A DNA stretch of 63,494 nt from JAHHLP01 sp041609895 (GTDB lineage: Bacteria; Bacteroidota; Rhodothermia; Rhodothermales; JABDKH01). Made by a program: the position numbers and the translations under genes. Of the stretch, positions 1-7,631 are shown one piece after another. The DNA is taken from positions 1-63,494 of the forward strand of contig JBFIPX010000001.1 of the NCBI GenBank assembly GCA_041609895.1, in the 5' to 3' direction. The stretch's first letter is position 1, and each line of letters begins with the position of its first letter. The notes below the pieces were generated by a model. That model saw nothing but the letters and a program-made list of their open reading frames with translations, did no database searches and was not told the DNA's origin.

Positions 1-134
1 CCGGGCCTCGTTTTGGGTCCCGGGCCTATCTGCTGATCAGCGATTGTACCTTGTCAGCGCACCACCACCATGCCCTTCTTCTCGAACGATTCCGACGAGT
101 CTTCCCATTGTGTATCTCCGCGCGGCGGAAGCCC

Positions 135-248
135 TCAGCAGAACGCATCCGGGCTCGAGCACATCTCATAAGCAAAGACGAGAAAGGAAACAGCCAAAAC
201 CGCGAGCACCGAAACAGCTGTCGCCAACGTATCAGCGGTTTCGACCAT
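135..248 (-). CDS. putative 37-aa single-pass membrane peptide
   Basis: This short open frame encodes about 37 residues. A hydrophobic stretch at roughly residues 9-27 (alternating Val, Ala, Leu, Phe) is followed by a Cys-containing tail (EMCSS...AFC). A GAGGT lies about ten bases before the ATG, and a GTG ten codons upstream is an alternative start. It follows two lipoprotein genes on the same strand, so it may be the last member of a three-gene envelope unit. No family is recognised. Existence as a gene rests only on the hydrophobic segment, the weak ribosome site and the context. Confidence 0.35.
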   Translation of the reverse strand: MVETADTLATAVSVLAVLAVSFLVFAYEMCSSPDAFC

Positions 249-293
249 CACCAGCCCGACCTCGGATCGATTTATCACAACCTTGTATCCCGA

Positions 294-578
294 CTACCTC
301 TTCGTCGGACTCACGAGGCGATACGGTGACGTCCTCCAGTTCCGTAAAGAGGCGTCCAGTCGCACCGTGTCTTCCTCAGTGATCAAGCCTGTGATCTCGT
401 CTGCGGTTACGACCGCGTCACGAATCGTCACCCGCGATCCATCTGTCAGCGTGAGTTCCAAGGTGCGCCGTTCCTCCGAGGCGTGCAGCTCATCGATAGC
501 CACTGTATTCGTCGTCTTGCACGCAGCGAGAACACTGAACCCGAGGACGTAGACCAGGGGTTTGATGGGCCATGTCAT
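294..578 (-). CDS. small lipoprotein, 94 aa
   Basis: The protein begins with a lipoprotein signal peptide whose lipobox VLAAC puts the acylated cysteine at residue 20. The mature part is about 74 residues, polar, and ends in a basic tail (SPTKR). The open frame runs far upstream, but the start here is preceded by a perfect GGAGG six bases away. Its ATG overlaps the TGA of the upstream lipoprotein gene (ATGA), so the two are probably translationally coupled. No domain family is recognised. It is probably anchored in the inner or outer membrane facing the periplasm. Confidence 0.75.
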   Translation of the reverse strand: MTWPIKPLVYVLGFSVLAACKTTNTVAIDELHASEERRTLELTLTDGSRVTIRDAVVTADEITGLITEEDTVRLDASLRNWRTSPYRLVSPTKR

Positions 579-1393
579 CTTGCACCTCCGCCTGCACAGG
601 TGCTTGGCCCCACCCCGATCACGACACTCATCTGCTGCGAAGTGTCGGGGCGAAATCGGTAGATGGTGTTTTCCCGCGTGCCCGTTATCGCGCCGACAAG
701 CAGACCCGTGACGCCTCCGATGACCCCGCCAACCAGTGCTCCGGCTCCAGCGGCTGTACCTCTGCTTTCCGGATTGCCTATGCAGCCAAAGCATTCAAAG
801 CCCTCACAGGTGCACTCCCGCCATACCGCTGCTCCGACGAGTGCTCCAATCGCCGCTCCCGACAGAGCGCCCAGGCCGAGGCCGGCACCGACACCACGAG
901 AACGGACTTGACGCGACTGACTGATGACGATCTCGTTGAACGATGAAATCGGCAAGGAAAGTCGCTCGTCCACGAGGATTAAGTCCGGCTCTAGACGAAG
1001 ATCTTTGGCCTGAATGTTTCCTGCGACCGACGCGGCTTCGATGGATGAGAATCGGAATTGGACGGTGTCAACCGCGCTTGCGTCTTTGCTTACCTGGCCG
1101 ATGACCCATTTCTCGGGATGGCTCGGAAGCCTACCCACTCGTCCCTGCAGCTCACGAGAGTCTGACAGTCGCAGGGTAATCTCACCTCCCTGCAGTCGTT
1201 TGTAAAGCGAGTCTTCGTCCACGGGTTCGTGAACCTCGAAGTGCGTACTGTACGATAGGGTTGCTAAGCAAGTGTTGGAGCAAAGCCTGCCGACGTCTTT
1301 GATCCCAGCATCATCCAGACTGCGTTCGACCATTTTTGTCGTCCCGCAGCCGGCCACTAATCCAAGCGTGATAACGAGAGTCATGTACTTCAT
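575..1393 (-). CDS. lipoprotein with C-terminal glycine-zipper segments, 272 aa
   Basis: The lipobox LVAGC places the lipidated cysteine at residue 16. The central part (about 60-160) is a polar domain of unknown type. Residues about 168-240 hold two glycine/alanine-rich hydrophobic stretches (GAGLGLGALSGAAIGALVG and GAGALVGGVIGG) typical of glycine zippers, separated by a cysteine-rich loop with five cysteines. Glycine zippers usually pack membrane helices; that role here is inferred. A GGAGAGG ribosome site precedes the ATG. It is the first gene of a minus-strand unit and its stop overlaps the start of the next lipoprotein. Confidence 0.8.
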   Translation of the reverse strand: MKYMTLVITLGLVAGCGTTKMVERSLDDAGIKDVGRLCSNTCLATLSYSTHFEVHEPVDEDSLYKRLQGGEITLRLSDSRELQGRVGRLPSHPEKWVIGQVSKDASAVDTVQFRFSSIEAASVAGNIQAKDLRLEPDLILVDERLSLPISSFNEIVISQSRQVRSRGVGAGLGLGALSGAAIGALVGAAVWRECTCEGFECFGCIGNPESRGTAAGAGALVGGVIGGVTGLLVGAITGTRENTIYRFRPDTSQQMSVVIGVGPSTCAGGGAR

Positions 1394-1593
1394 CGTTCAC
1401 CTCTCCTGACTTAACGGACTGTAGCTACGACCTCAAAGCCCGACAAACCCTACACATGTCAGGGTAGATGGGTAGGGATTTGCAGGTTTGGGGGCTGTGG
1501 GGAAATCCCTGAAAGACGGAGTCTACGCCGTAGCAAGAGGAGGGCTTGTCTTCGTTGCACTTCCACGGTGCACTAAGCAGAACACAGATCAAA

Positions 1594-1636
1594 CACTGTC
1601 TAAATGTCTGCCTACACTCGGACGGGAATCCGGGCT
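1594..1636 (+). repeat. 43-bp direct repeat, left copy
   Basis: This copy matches 7505-7547 at 35 of 43 positions without gaps. The best part is the last 29 bases (26 identical), containing CTGCCTACA and TCGGACGGGAA. The two copies enclose the lipoprotein/protease block, and the right copy lies just before a tRNA-Leu fragment. A relation to old site-specific integration is possible. Confidence 0.7.
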
Positions 1637-1772
1637 CATGTACGGTCTTTGCGCAGATCAGAGACTACACATGTCAGGACCGCATTGTGCCGGGGAATCT
1701 CCCCTAGCACAGAGCAAGAATAGCCCGGCATCGGTTTTGGGTCGCTTTTCCTTAAGGAACAACGTAGAAACA

Positions 1773-1816
1773 GGAAAGCCCGACACTCCCGTCAAGTTGA
1801 AGTGGTCGAGCTTTCC
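1773..1816 (+). promoter_or_regulatory. leader hairpin, copy A
   Basis: GGAAAGC-C-CGAC (1773-1784) pairs with GTCG-A-GCTTTCC (1805-1816). This gives a seven-pair stem, a C/A mismatch, a four-pair stem and a 20-nt loop. It ends 43 bases before the GTG of the lipoprotein gene at 1860. A homologous hairpin with a covarying pair precedes the gene at 3099. It is not followed by a T-run, so it does not look like a terminator. Confidence 0.6.
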
Positions 1817-1859
1817 GCCAAATCACACTAACGTCCGAAGGATCGGAGGGAGGTGACCT

Positions 1860-2441
1860 GTGAGGTTTTTAACTATGTCTTTTGCTTTTGTTCTCTCGGT
1901 CTGTGTTGCGGGCTGCTCTCAGGACGGCTTGGTATCCGATACCAAGGCGGTTGAGACGGAAGACCTGGCTCTCGGCAAGGCGGCGCAAGGGGACATGTCC
2001 GACTGGACGCAGCTCTGGTGGGAGTTCAACTACACGATCGATTCGCCAGCACCCGGCGGTTTCGTTAGCTGCATAAATAACGGTGCCGGTGAAGAAGCCT
2101 GGTTTGTCGGCTCGGGAAGGGCGTTTGCCAAGCAGGTGTTCACGCCGTCAGGCAACGTACTGCAACTAATCAAATACGAGATGGACGACAATGTCGCCAT
2201 CATCGGTGACGAGACCGGCGACGTGTGGAGAATCTATCGATTCAATTCTCACTGGACCCGGCACACGGGACACAATGATGGTCTAACAACCGTATTCCAG
2301 CCAGACGACTCGTGGTATGAGAACGAGGAAACGGGACAGAGAATCAAAGTTCTGATCTTCTGGAGGGTCACTTGGGAAGGCGACACGGTGTTGAGTTTTG
2401 AAGGCAACGAAGTGTCCTGCGCCCTCATGGGACCGAAGTAG
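1860..2441 (+). CDS. lipoprotein of unknown function, 193 aa
   Basis: A GTG start is chosen because a GGAGGGAGG ribosome site lies just upstream. The lipobox CVAGC puts the lipidated cysteine at residue 19. The mature domain (about 50-190) is rich in Trp, Asp and Thr, and alternating hydrophobic patterns suggest a beta-sandwich or lipocalin-like fold. No named family is recognised. Two further cysteines (about positions 71 and 187) may form a disulfide. It shares its leader hairpin type with the downstream lipoprotein at 3099, although the two proteins are not visibly homologous. Confidence 0.8.
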   Translation: MRFLTMSFAFVLSVCVAGCSQDGLVSDTKAVETEDLALGKAAQGDMSDWTQLWWEFNYTIDSPAPGGFVSCINNGAGEEAWFVGSGRAFAKQVFTPSGNVLQLIKYEMDDNVAIIGDETGDVWRIYRFNSHWTRHTGHNDGLTTVFQPDDSWYENEETGQRIKVLIFWRVTWEGDTVLSFEGNEVSCALMGPK

Positions 2442-2491
2442 CCCAAGTATGGTCCAGCGGTTTGTTAGCCCGTAAACCGATCCCGGATTGG

Positions 2492-2517
2492 CCCCGGCAC
2501 GCAGGGCGATGCCGGGG
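2492..2517 (+). terminator. hairpin after the 1860 lipoprotein gene
   Basis: An eight-pair GC stem (CCCCGGCA at 2492-2499 with TGCCGGGG at 2510-2517) lies 50 bases after the stop codon. Only a weak T-containing stretch follows it, so termination is likely but not textbook. Confidence 0.5.
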
Positions 2518-2532
2518 TCCGGTTTGTGGAAG

Positions 2533-2565
2533 AAAAAAGGCCCGGTTCACAACTGCGAGCCGGGC
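2533..2565 (-). terminator. rho-independent terminator on the minus strand
   Basis: Read on the minus strand, GCCCGG and CCGGGC close a 14-nt loop and are followed at once by TTTTTT. It sits about 25 bases after a minus-strand stop codon at 2591-2593. That supports a former gene there, although no intact gene remains. Confidence 0.65.
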
Positions 2566-2590
2566 TGGAAATCGAAACAAAGCGGGGACC

Positions 2591-2891
2591 CTACTTCACC
2601 ATCACCATCCGCCTTAGGTCAAGCGCTTGAATTCGTATGCGACAAGACTCTGGCACTCTTCATGTTCCACTCTTACGATGCCACCTCCACCTTCAACGAA
2701 ACACCGAAGTTGTACCGTGCGTCGTTGAAGTGTCCCTTCTCGACAAGGACGTGCTTGCGAGGCCAAGGCATCCACCACGTACAAAGCGCGGGTCCAATCT
2801 CAGGTGGTATGAACGCGATTGAATTGGCATGCTGTCGAATGACGGGATTGTGACTTGTTCCGGCACCCAGCTTCCACCATTTGCCTATCAG
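2591..2891 (-). pseudogene. relic of a minus-strand gene with a possible T9SS-type tail
   Basis: On the minus strand one frame ends at 2591 with RRMVMVK, the kind of end seen on T9SS sorting domains here (compare RRMVVVK at 12217). A terminator follows directly. In another frame, 2673-2891 is open for 72 codons with protein-like content (HFNDARYNFGVSLKVEV near its end) but has no start codon and stops just upstream. A single decayed gene with at least one frameshift would explain both, but this is inference. The rest of 2442-3098 holds no other gene I can support. Confidence 0.35.
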
Positions 2892-3012
2892 TCAGGGCTT
2901 CTACGTTCCATCGCCTCCCTTACATCTCGTCAGGGATCAGCTTGCATGAGATCCTCGAGTTGTCTCTCAGCTAATGTTTGAGGACTTCGCTATAAGAGTG
3001 AAACGATAGAAG

Positions 3013-3053
3013 GAAGGCCCGACCTCCCTTTTTGCAGACGAAGTCGAGCCTTC
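3013..3053 (+). promoter_or_regulatory. leader hairpin, copy B
   Basis: GAAGGC-C-CGAC (3013-3023) pairs with GTCG-A-GCCTTC (3043-3053) around a 19-nt loop. Compared with copy A at 1773-1816, an A-T pair has become G-C while the C/A mismatch and the lower CGAC/GTCG stem are kept. It ends 45 bases before the ATG at 3099, almost the same distance as copy A. Confidence 0.6.
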
Positions 3054-3098
3054 AATCAGACAACCAACAAATTTCGCTAGTGCGAAAGGAGGTGTCCA

Positions 3099-3707
3099 AT
3101 GAAGCTACTTACGTGCGCGTTAATTGTTCTCGCACTTGGATGCGACGCGACAGTAGAACCCGTCTCATCTCCCGTTCTTCCGGAAAGCGACGTTCTCGCC
3201 AAGATGGACGATAGGCCCACGCAGTCCGGGATCCGCGTGTTCGTCCATGAGGGCCGTGCGACCGTTATCCTCGTCGACGCAAAGACGGGTCTCGTGTCTG
3301 TCCACGGCCGCACCGGCTACGAGGTCTGCCTGGGCGTGGGGGTGCCGGATGTTGGCTATTTCAAAGATGTGATTCCACCCGACCCGGATGGCTTTCGTAT
3401 CATGCACAGTCCCGGACAAGCTGAAGACGTTCGGACCGAGGTTTGGCCTATTGATATCGAATGCGAGGATATCCTTGATGACGGAGTACCTATTGCTTCT
3501 GGCCTGAGCGACGGGATAAATACTGACAATGATATTCTTCCGTGGGCCAGCTCAACGCCGAACCGCAACGTCTGGTCATGGCGATACCATGGCAAACTGG
3601 ATCTAGCCGTGGGTGGTTTGACGCCTTACACGGGTCAGTTTCACTGCCTGTACGACTTTGAGGAGGGCGAAACCAGTTGTTTCGATATTATCCGTCTACC
3701 GCGTTAA
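3099..3707 (+). CDS. lipoprotein of unknown function, 202 aa
   Basis: A strong AAAGGAGGTG ribosome site precedes the ATG. The lipobox LALGC gives a lipidated cysteine at residue 15. The mature part contains four more cysteines (about 77, 122, 183 and 193) and many Asp, Gly and Pro residues, suggesting a small disulfide-bonded beta domain. No known family is recognised. The gene stands alone between a structured leader hairpin and a strong terminator, so it is probably a single transcription unit. Confidence 0.8.
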   Translation: MKLLTCALIVLALGCDATVEPVSSPVLPESDVLAKMDDRPTQSGIRVFVHEGRATVILVDAKTGLVSVHGRTGYEVCLGVGVPDVGYFKDVIPPDPDGFRIMHSPGQAEDVRTEVWPIDIECEDILDDGVPIASGLSDGINTDNDILPWASSTPNRNVWSWRYHGKLDLAVGGLTPYTGQFHCLYDFEEGETSCFDIIRLPR

Positions 3708-3753
3708 AAGTCGTGTGCCGCTATCGAATCACGTGGACTTGTTACGACGAGAC

Positions 3754-3786
3754 AGCCCCGCCTGTAAAGCGGGGCTTCTCTTTCTA
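3754..3786 (+). terminator. rho-independent terminator of the 3099 gene
   Basis: An eight-pair stem AGCCCCGC/GCGGGGCT with a seven-base loop is followed by TCTCTTTCT. It lies 46 bases after the stop codon at 3707. Confidence 0.85.
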
Positions 3787-3787
3787 C

Positions 3788-3871
3788 TCTTTCATGCAGA
3801 TGGTCGAGATCATCTCGAATTGCAACCCGCAAACGCTGCACGGTGGATCGATCGCTGAGTCACTGTGGTAG
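3788..3871 (+). pseudogene. 3' fragment of a monooxygenase-fold gene related to 7858-8232
   Basis: The last 27 codons encode FMQMVEIISNCNPQTLHGG and onward to the stop, matching the C-terminus of the gene at 7858-8232. About 74 of 81 bases are identical, with only two amino-acid changes. The remaining differences are silent, including the stop (TAG versus TAA). There is no upstream coding part: the homology begins right after the terminator of the preceding lipoprotein. The orientation is opposite to the intact gene. Confidence 0.8.
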
Positions 3872-4227
3872 ACGCCGCAAACGTTCGCTCGGATGCGCAC
3901 TGCACCGTTGGCGGCTGCTTCCTCTTCTGACTATTTGCAACAGGCACGTTTGGGGGACTTGAGGGGTCGCGAATGTGTGGGATAACGAGCGTCGGATTAA
4001 TGACTCCGCCGGTGCTTCACGGATCCAGGTATCACAACGCTGTCAACATATCGGATGGTGATGAAAGACGAATCTCCCGAATCGCGTTTCAAGCAAAAAG
4101 CCTCTCGCCACTGGATATCACTGGCTAGTCTACTGCCGTCGGAACATGGGAAAGCCCCGACAGCAATGGTGATTGACGTTCGCTATAGAACTCGTATGAA
4201 CGACGTGTCCCGTTGAGGTAATGTCCG
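3872..4227. other. intergenic region before the secreted protease
   Basis: No gene is seen. Weak similarity to sequence downstream of the intact monooxygenase-fold gene continues for about 25 bases past the fragment. GGAAAGCCCCGAC near 4145-4160 resembles the 5' arm of the leader hairpins, but no matching 3' arm was found. Confidence 0.4.
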
Positions 4228-7173
4228 ATGAAGAAGACCCCGACACAATTCCCGAGACCTGCACTCGTTTTCCGAAGCATTCATCGCTTTCTCTGCATCG
4301 AGTTGATTGTTGCCGCCTTCTGCACAGCGGCCGACGGCCAGGTTCCAGCCGATTTCGAGCTTCGAGTCATCACCGGAGAGGTTATCGGGGAGACTCAGAG
4401 CGTTTACATAGAAGCCGACAGATCAGCGAGGTACGTCCGTTACGTATTCCCTTACATCCTCGTGGACTCGTCGTTTACCGTCTCTGAGGCAGACCGCGCC
4501 TCTCTTTGGCAGTTGGTATCTGAAGGCCATCTCGTCGGCGCGAGTCAGGAGTACATCACTCCGGGAGTGTTTCGAGGCAGTTTCGCCCGTGTTACCGTGC
4601 ACGCCAACTCCGAAGAGCATTCCGTCTATGTACGCAATTTTAGATTCGGCGTAATCGAAGAGCTATTCACAATGCTGAACGCCCTGACTCCTGCAGGATA
4701 CCTTCAAACGGTTAGGCAGCCGACATACTTTTCTTCCAATGAAGACGTCTGCGGTGCCAGGTGGGACAAGCAAGCGGGTCCGATCACGAAGACGTTAGGC
4801 GGTCGCACGGCTACCACGGGGATGTACACGCAAAAAACGGCCGCGACGGCAGGTCACCCGGGAACGGCGGTCTCTGAGCGCATCAGCCTCACGGATGCCG
4901 TCGCTCGTGGGATCGTAAATCTCGAGGGCAAGGGTGGCTATTTTGGCGATGCGGTCTCCGCCTCCATAGACAACAGTGAGTTTGACCTGGCCGACGACAT
5001 CACGATCGATATTTATGTAGAGTTTTACGGCGATGCCGCTACGGTAGACAACGCGTTCGATATCGCCGAACACATCGAAGCTTTTTACGACGGGCATAGC
5101 ACGAGCGACGGTCGTGAGGTAGACGTACGAGTAGACGTTCGGGTTGTTGAAGGCACAGACGAGCCACCACGCACGCCGGGCTATCATCAGATTGAGCTAG
5201 TGGAAGAGAACCAGTGTGCCGGTGATTCAGCATGTGTTCCGGTAAGTCATGTCCAGTGGCCGGAGGATGGAGGCGTAAACGAAGGGACGGCATCTGGGGA
5301 GTGGAGAACAACTGGCGAAGACCTCGCCGATCTGTACGAACACGAAGCAGGACATTTGATCGGGCTGCCAGACGAGTACACGGAAGCGCAACAGCAATCA
5401 GATGGATCGTGGGTAGCTACGCAAGACGGAGAGGAGATCTGGTGGGGGTCCACTGAAGATCTTGCCAGTGCTCTCCAACCGTCGTACGATCCGATGTCAA
5501 TTGAGGAGCTAGTAGATACACTGAACGATCCGGCATTGACACGGTTAACTGTTCCGCTTGAAGGAGAAGAGAATAACGTGATGGCCGGCAGTGGAGGTGA
5601 CGAAGTGCCTCAGAGATACTTCGATGCGCTCGCGGCGGCTGCGGGAATCATTGTCGAGATTCGCCCCGGCGATATCCTGATTCAACGGGATGGAGATGAC
5701 CAGCACCTGGTTGTCACTCGATCTCTTGATCTTTTTGTGCCTGCGGGCGAATCCAAAACGTTCTACGGTGTCTATACAGCGTGCTTCGATGGATCAGGGA
5801 TACCTAGCGAGGGGGAGGGCTTCGACGTGGCACCTCCTCTGGGTGCATGGGAGGGCGTGTCCTCTGCCTCCGTACTGCAGCAGCTGCTCGAGTACATCGA
5901 TCGCGAAGAGAGGTTCTGCTACGATTACTTCGATAGGGTCCCACAAAACGCCATTTGGCGTCTGACCTATAACGAGAATCTCACCGATCCCGAGATTCTT
6001 GCGATGATGCAAGATGCCGATATTTCGATAGGCGACGCGCGGACGGATTTCCGCGAGGCGTGTTCAAATGACGGCAACCCATGCCTTAGCAGTCCAGCTA
6101 TTGGTGATACGGGAAGTACGCGGATCGTCGTACCTCCTGAACTCATTGTTGCTTCAGTTGAGCCGAAATCCGTTCTCACATCTGTTGGTGAAAGAGTGAC
6201 AATGATCGCGGCACTAGCCTCTGCCGCATTCACGCAAGAGTATGCAGCAAACTTCAGCTGGTCACTCGAAACACCCCTATCTTCGCAGGCGATGCTGCAG
6301 CGAGACGATGGTTCTGAGAACACACTTATCCTAGACACGAGAGGTATCTACCACATACACCTCAACACATCTGTCATCAGTCCAGAGGCGGACACAATAC
6401 AAGTTCCTAAACGGATGGCGAGGATCGTTGCGGGCGATGAAATGACGGACACTTTTGAGAGGTCACAGTTATCGGGGAGCGGGTTTCGCTGGTCAACTAG
6501 CGAGCACGCGACGTGGAAGACTTCGAGCGATTATTCGCATACCGGGAGTTACTCGGCAAGATCAGGCCAGCTCGCGCCTGGAGATACGTCTTGGCTATCG
6601 ATCAGGCTATTCTTGCCTGTTTCCGACGAAATCTCGTTCGCTTTGAGAATCGCTGCAGAGCGGTATCCCAGTGGCCGCTCGGAAGTCACGTTTGCCGTGG
6701 ACAACTCGGACATAGAGTCGTGGACAGGAGAGATGAACTGGCGTGCCTACAGCTTTCCGCTTCCTGCCGGTGAACACGAAGTGAAGTGGTACATGGTTCG
6801 GACCTCTTCCTCGTATCCGGAGGTAATCGACAGAGTGTGGATTGACGATGTGGTTTTCCCGCAAAACGCAGTCATCACCTCAATCGCTTCAAACGTAACT
6901 GATACTCCAAATTCGTTCTCACTGTCACGGAATTACCCAAATCCATTCAATCCATCAACAGTCTTTTCATACGATCTACCGACGCCCTCAGAGACGAAGC
7001 TAACAGTCTTTGATGTCCTGGGCCGGCAAGTGAGTATCCTTGCCTCGGGCATGCATCCAGCAGGCACCCACGAGGTCACCTTCGACGCCACCGGACTGCC
7101 GCCCGGCGTCTACTTCTGCCGACTCCAAGCCGGGGACTACGTGGAAACGCGGAGTGCCGTGCTGATCCGGTGA
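4228..7173 (+). CDS. secreted metzincin-like metalloprotease with T9SS sorting domain, 981 aa
   Basis: A signal peptide (about residues 1-37) is followed by a domain of about 250 residues of unknown type. The zinc motif HEAGHLIGLPDEY comes next, with His372, Glu373 and His376, then Gly379 and Asp382. HExxHxxGxxD with Asp as third ligand is the snapalysin-type pattern. ENNVMAGSG, about 75 residues later, could be the Met-turn. Residues about 755-885 look like a carbohydrate-binding-like beta-sandwich. The last 85 residues are a T9SS type A sorting domain (NYPNPFNPST, then GVYFCRLQAGDYVETR). The ATG has a GAGGT about nine bases upstream. It probably cleaves proteins outside the cell; the exact peptidase family is uncertain. 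Confidence 0.85.
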   Translation: MKKTPTQFPRPALVFRSIHRFLCIELIVAAFCTAADGQVPADFELRVITGEVIGETQSVYIEADRSARYVRYVFPYILVDSSFTVSEADRASLWQLVSEGHLVGASQEYITPGVFRGSFARVTVHANSEEHSVYVRNFRFGVIEELFTMLNALTPAGYLQTVRQPTYFSSNEDVCGARWDKQAGPITKTLGGRTATTGMYTQKTAATAGHPGTAVSERISLTDAVARGIVNLEGKGGYFGDAVSASIDNSEFDLADDITIDIYVEFYGDAATVDNAFDIAEHIEAFYDGHSTSDGREVDVRVDVRVVEGTDEPPRTPGYHQIELVEENQCAGDSACVPVSHVQWPEDGGVNEGTASGEWRTTGEDLADLYEHEAGHLIGLPDEYTEAQQQSDGSWVATQDGEEIWWGSTEDLASALQPSYDPMSIEELVDTLNDPALTRLTVPLEGEENNVMAGSGGDEVPQRYFDALAAAAGIIVEIRPGDILIQRDGDDQHLVVTRSLDLFVPAGESKTFYGVYTACFDGSGIPSEGEGFDVAPPLGAWEGVSSASVLQQLLEYIDREERFCYDYFDRVPQNAIWRLTYNENLTDPEILAMMQDADISIGDARTDFREACSNDGNPCLSSPAIGDTGSTRIVVPPELIVASVEPKSVLTSVGERVTMIAALASAAFTQEYAANFSWSLETPLSSQAMLQRDDGSENTLILDTRGIYHIHLNTSVISPEADTIQVPKRMARIVAGDEMTDTFERSQLSGSGFRWSTSEHATWKTSSDYSHTGSYSARSGQLAPGDTSWLSIRLFLPVSDEISFALRIAAERYPSGRSEVTFAVDNSDIESWTGEMNWRAYSFPLPAGEHEVKWYMVRTSSSYPEVIDRVWIDDVVFPQNAVITSIASNVTDTPNSFSLSRNYPNPFNPSTVFSYDLPTPSETKLTVFDVLGRQVSILASGMHPAGTHEVTFDATGLPPGVYFCRLQAGDYVETRSAVLIR

Positions 7174-7504
7174 TGGGTCGACGGCCGTGGACGGACGTTC
7201 AAATCTCAGCGACCTAGTCGACACGCAACCGAGTTCTCGTCGCCGACCCCGGCCACGCATAAGTCCTCGCTAGCATCGTCGGAAAAGGGTCCAATAGCCA
7301 GTGTTGGCTCCTCCGTTTTAATCGTGTACAGTTTACGCAAAGTCGGTATGGGCGATGTCGAGACGCTGCCTGCTGTTACAAAGAGGTTTCGTTATTTGCT
7401 GTTGCGGAAACCCTGATCACCCGTAGATGGTGAGTGGCGGAGTGACGAGACAATAATTGCAGTTAGATGCTGATAGCCGTGCGATTCAAAAACAGCTAGA
7501 ACAC

Positions 7505-7547
7505 CACTGCCTACAGAACTGCCTACAGTCGGACGGGAAATCGGGCT
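7505..7547 (+). repeat. 43-bp direct repeat, right copy
   Basis: This is the partner of 1594-1636 (35 of 43 identical, same orientation). It lies 22 bases upstream of the tRNA-Leu fragment. Confidence 0.7.
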
Positions 7548-7569
7548 TGCAATATAGCGCCCATTCAAA

Positions 7570-7631
7570 ACGGACTTAAAATCCGTTAGGGCACACGCCC
7601 CGTGTGGCTTCGACTCCCAGTTCCGGTACTA
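7570..7631 (+). pseudogene. 3' half of a tRNA-Leu(UAA)
   Basis: The anticodon arm is intact: stem ACGGA/TCCGT with loop CTTAAAA, anticodon TAA. A variable arm (AGGGC/GCCCC), a damaged T arm around TTCGACT, and an acceptor strand ending TTCCGGTACTA follow. The T stem has mismatches and no 5' half (acceptor ACCGGAA or D arm) is present upstream, so this cannot be a working tRNA. tRNA 3' halves of this kind are typical scars of integrase attachment sites. Confidence 0.65.

Larger units (their letters stand above)
1394..1859. other. intergenic region with repeats and palindromes
   Basis: No convincing gene is seen. The region holds a 14-bp direct repeat (CTACACATGTCAGG at 1450-1463 and 1665-1678), a GGGGAAATCCCTGAAA-like box at 1497-1515, the first copy of a 43-bp direct repeat (1594-1636), a hairpin-forming palindrome TGTGCcGGGGA/TCCCCtaGCACA at 1686-1711, and the leader hairpin of the next gene. 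It separates divergent lipoprotein genes and probably contains both promoters. Confidence 0.5.

Noticed and set aside
1488..1856. Open frame of 122 codons on the plus strand
   Set aside because: It has no ribosome site, irregular amino-acid content, and overlaps repeats and the leader hairpin of the next gene.
2488..2853. Open frame of 121 codons on the plus strand
   Set aside because: It runs through two terminator hairpins and antisense to protein-like minus-strand sequence.
4145..4170. Possible third copy of the leader hairpin before the protease gene
   Set aside because: Only the 5' arm (GGAAAGCCCCGAC) is recognisable; no complementary 3' arm lies within 60 bases.
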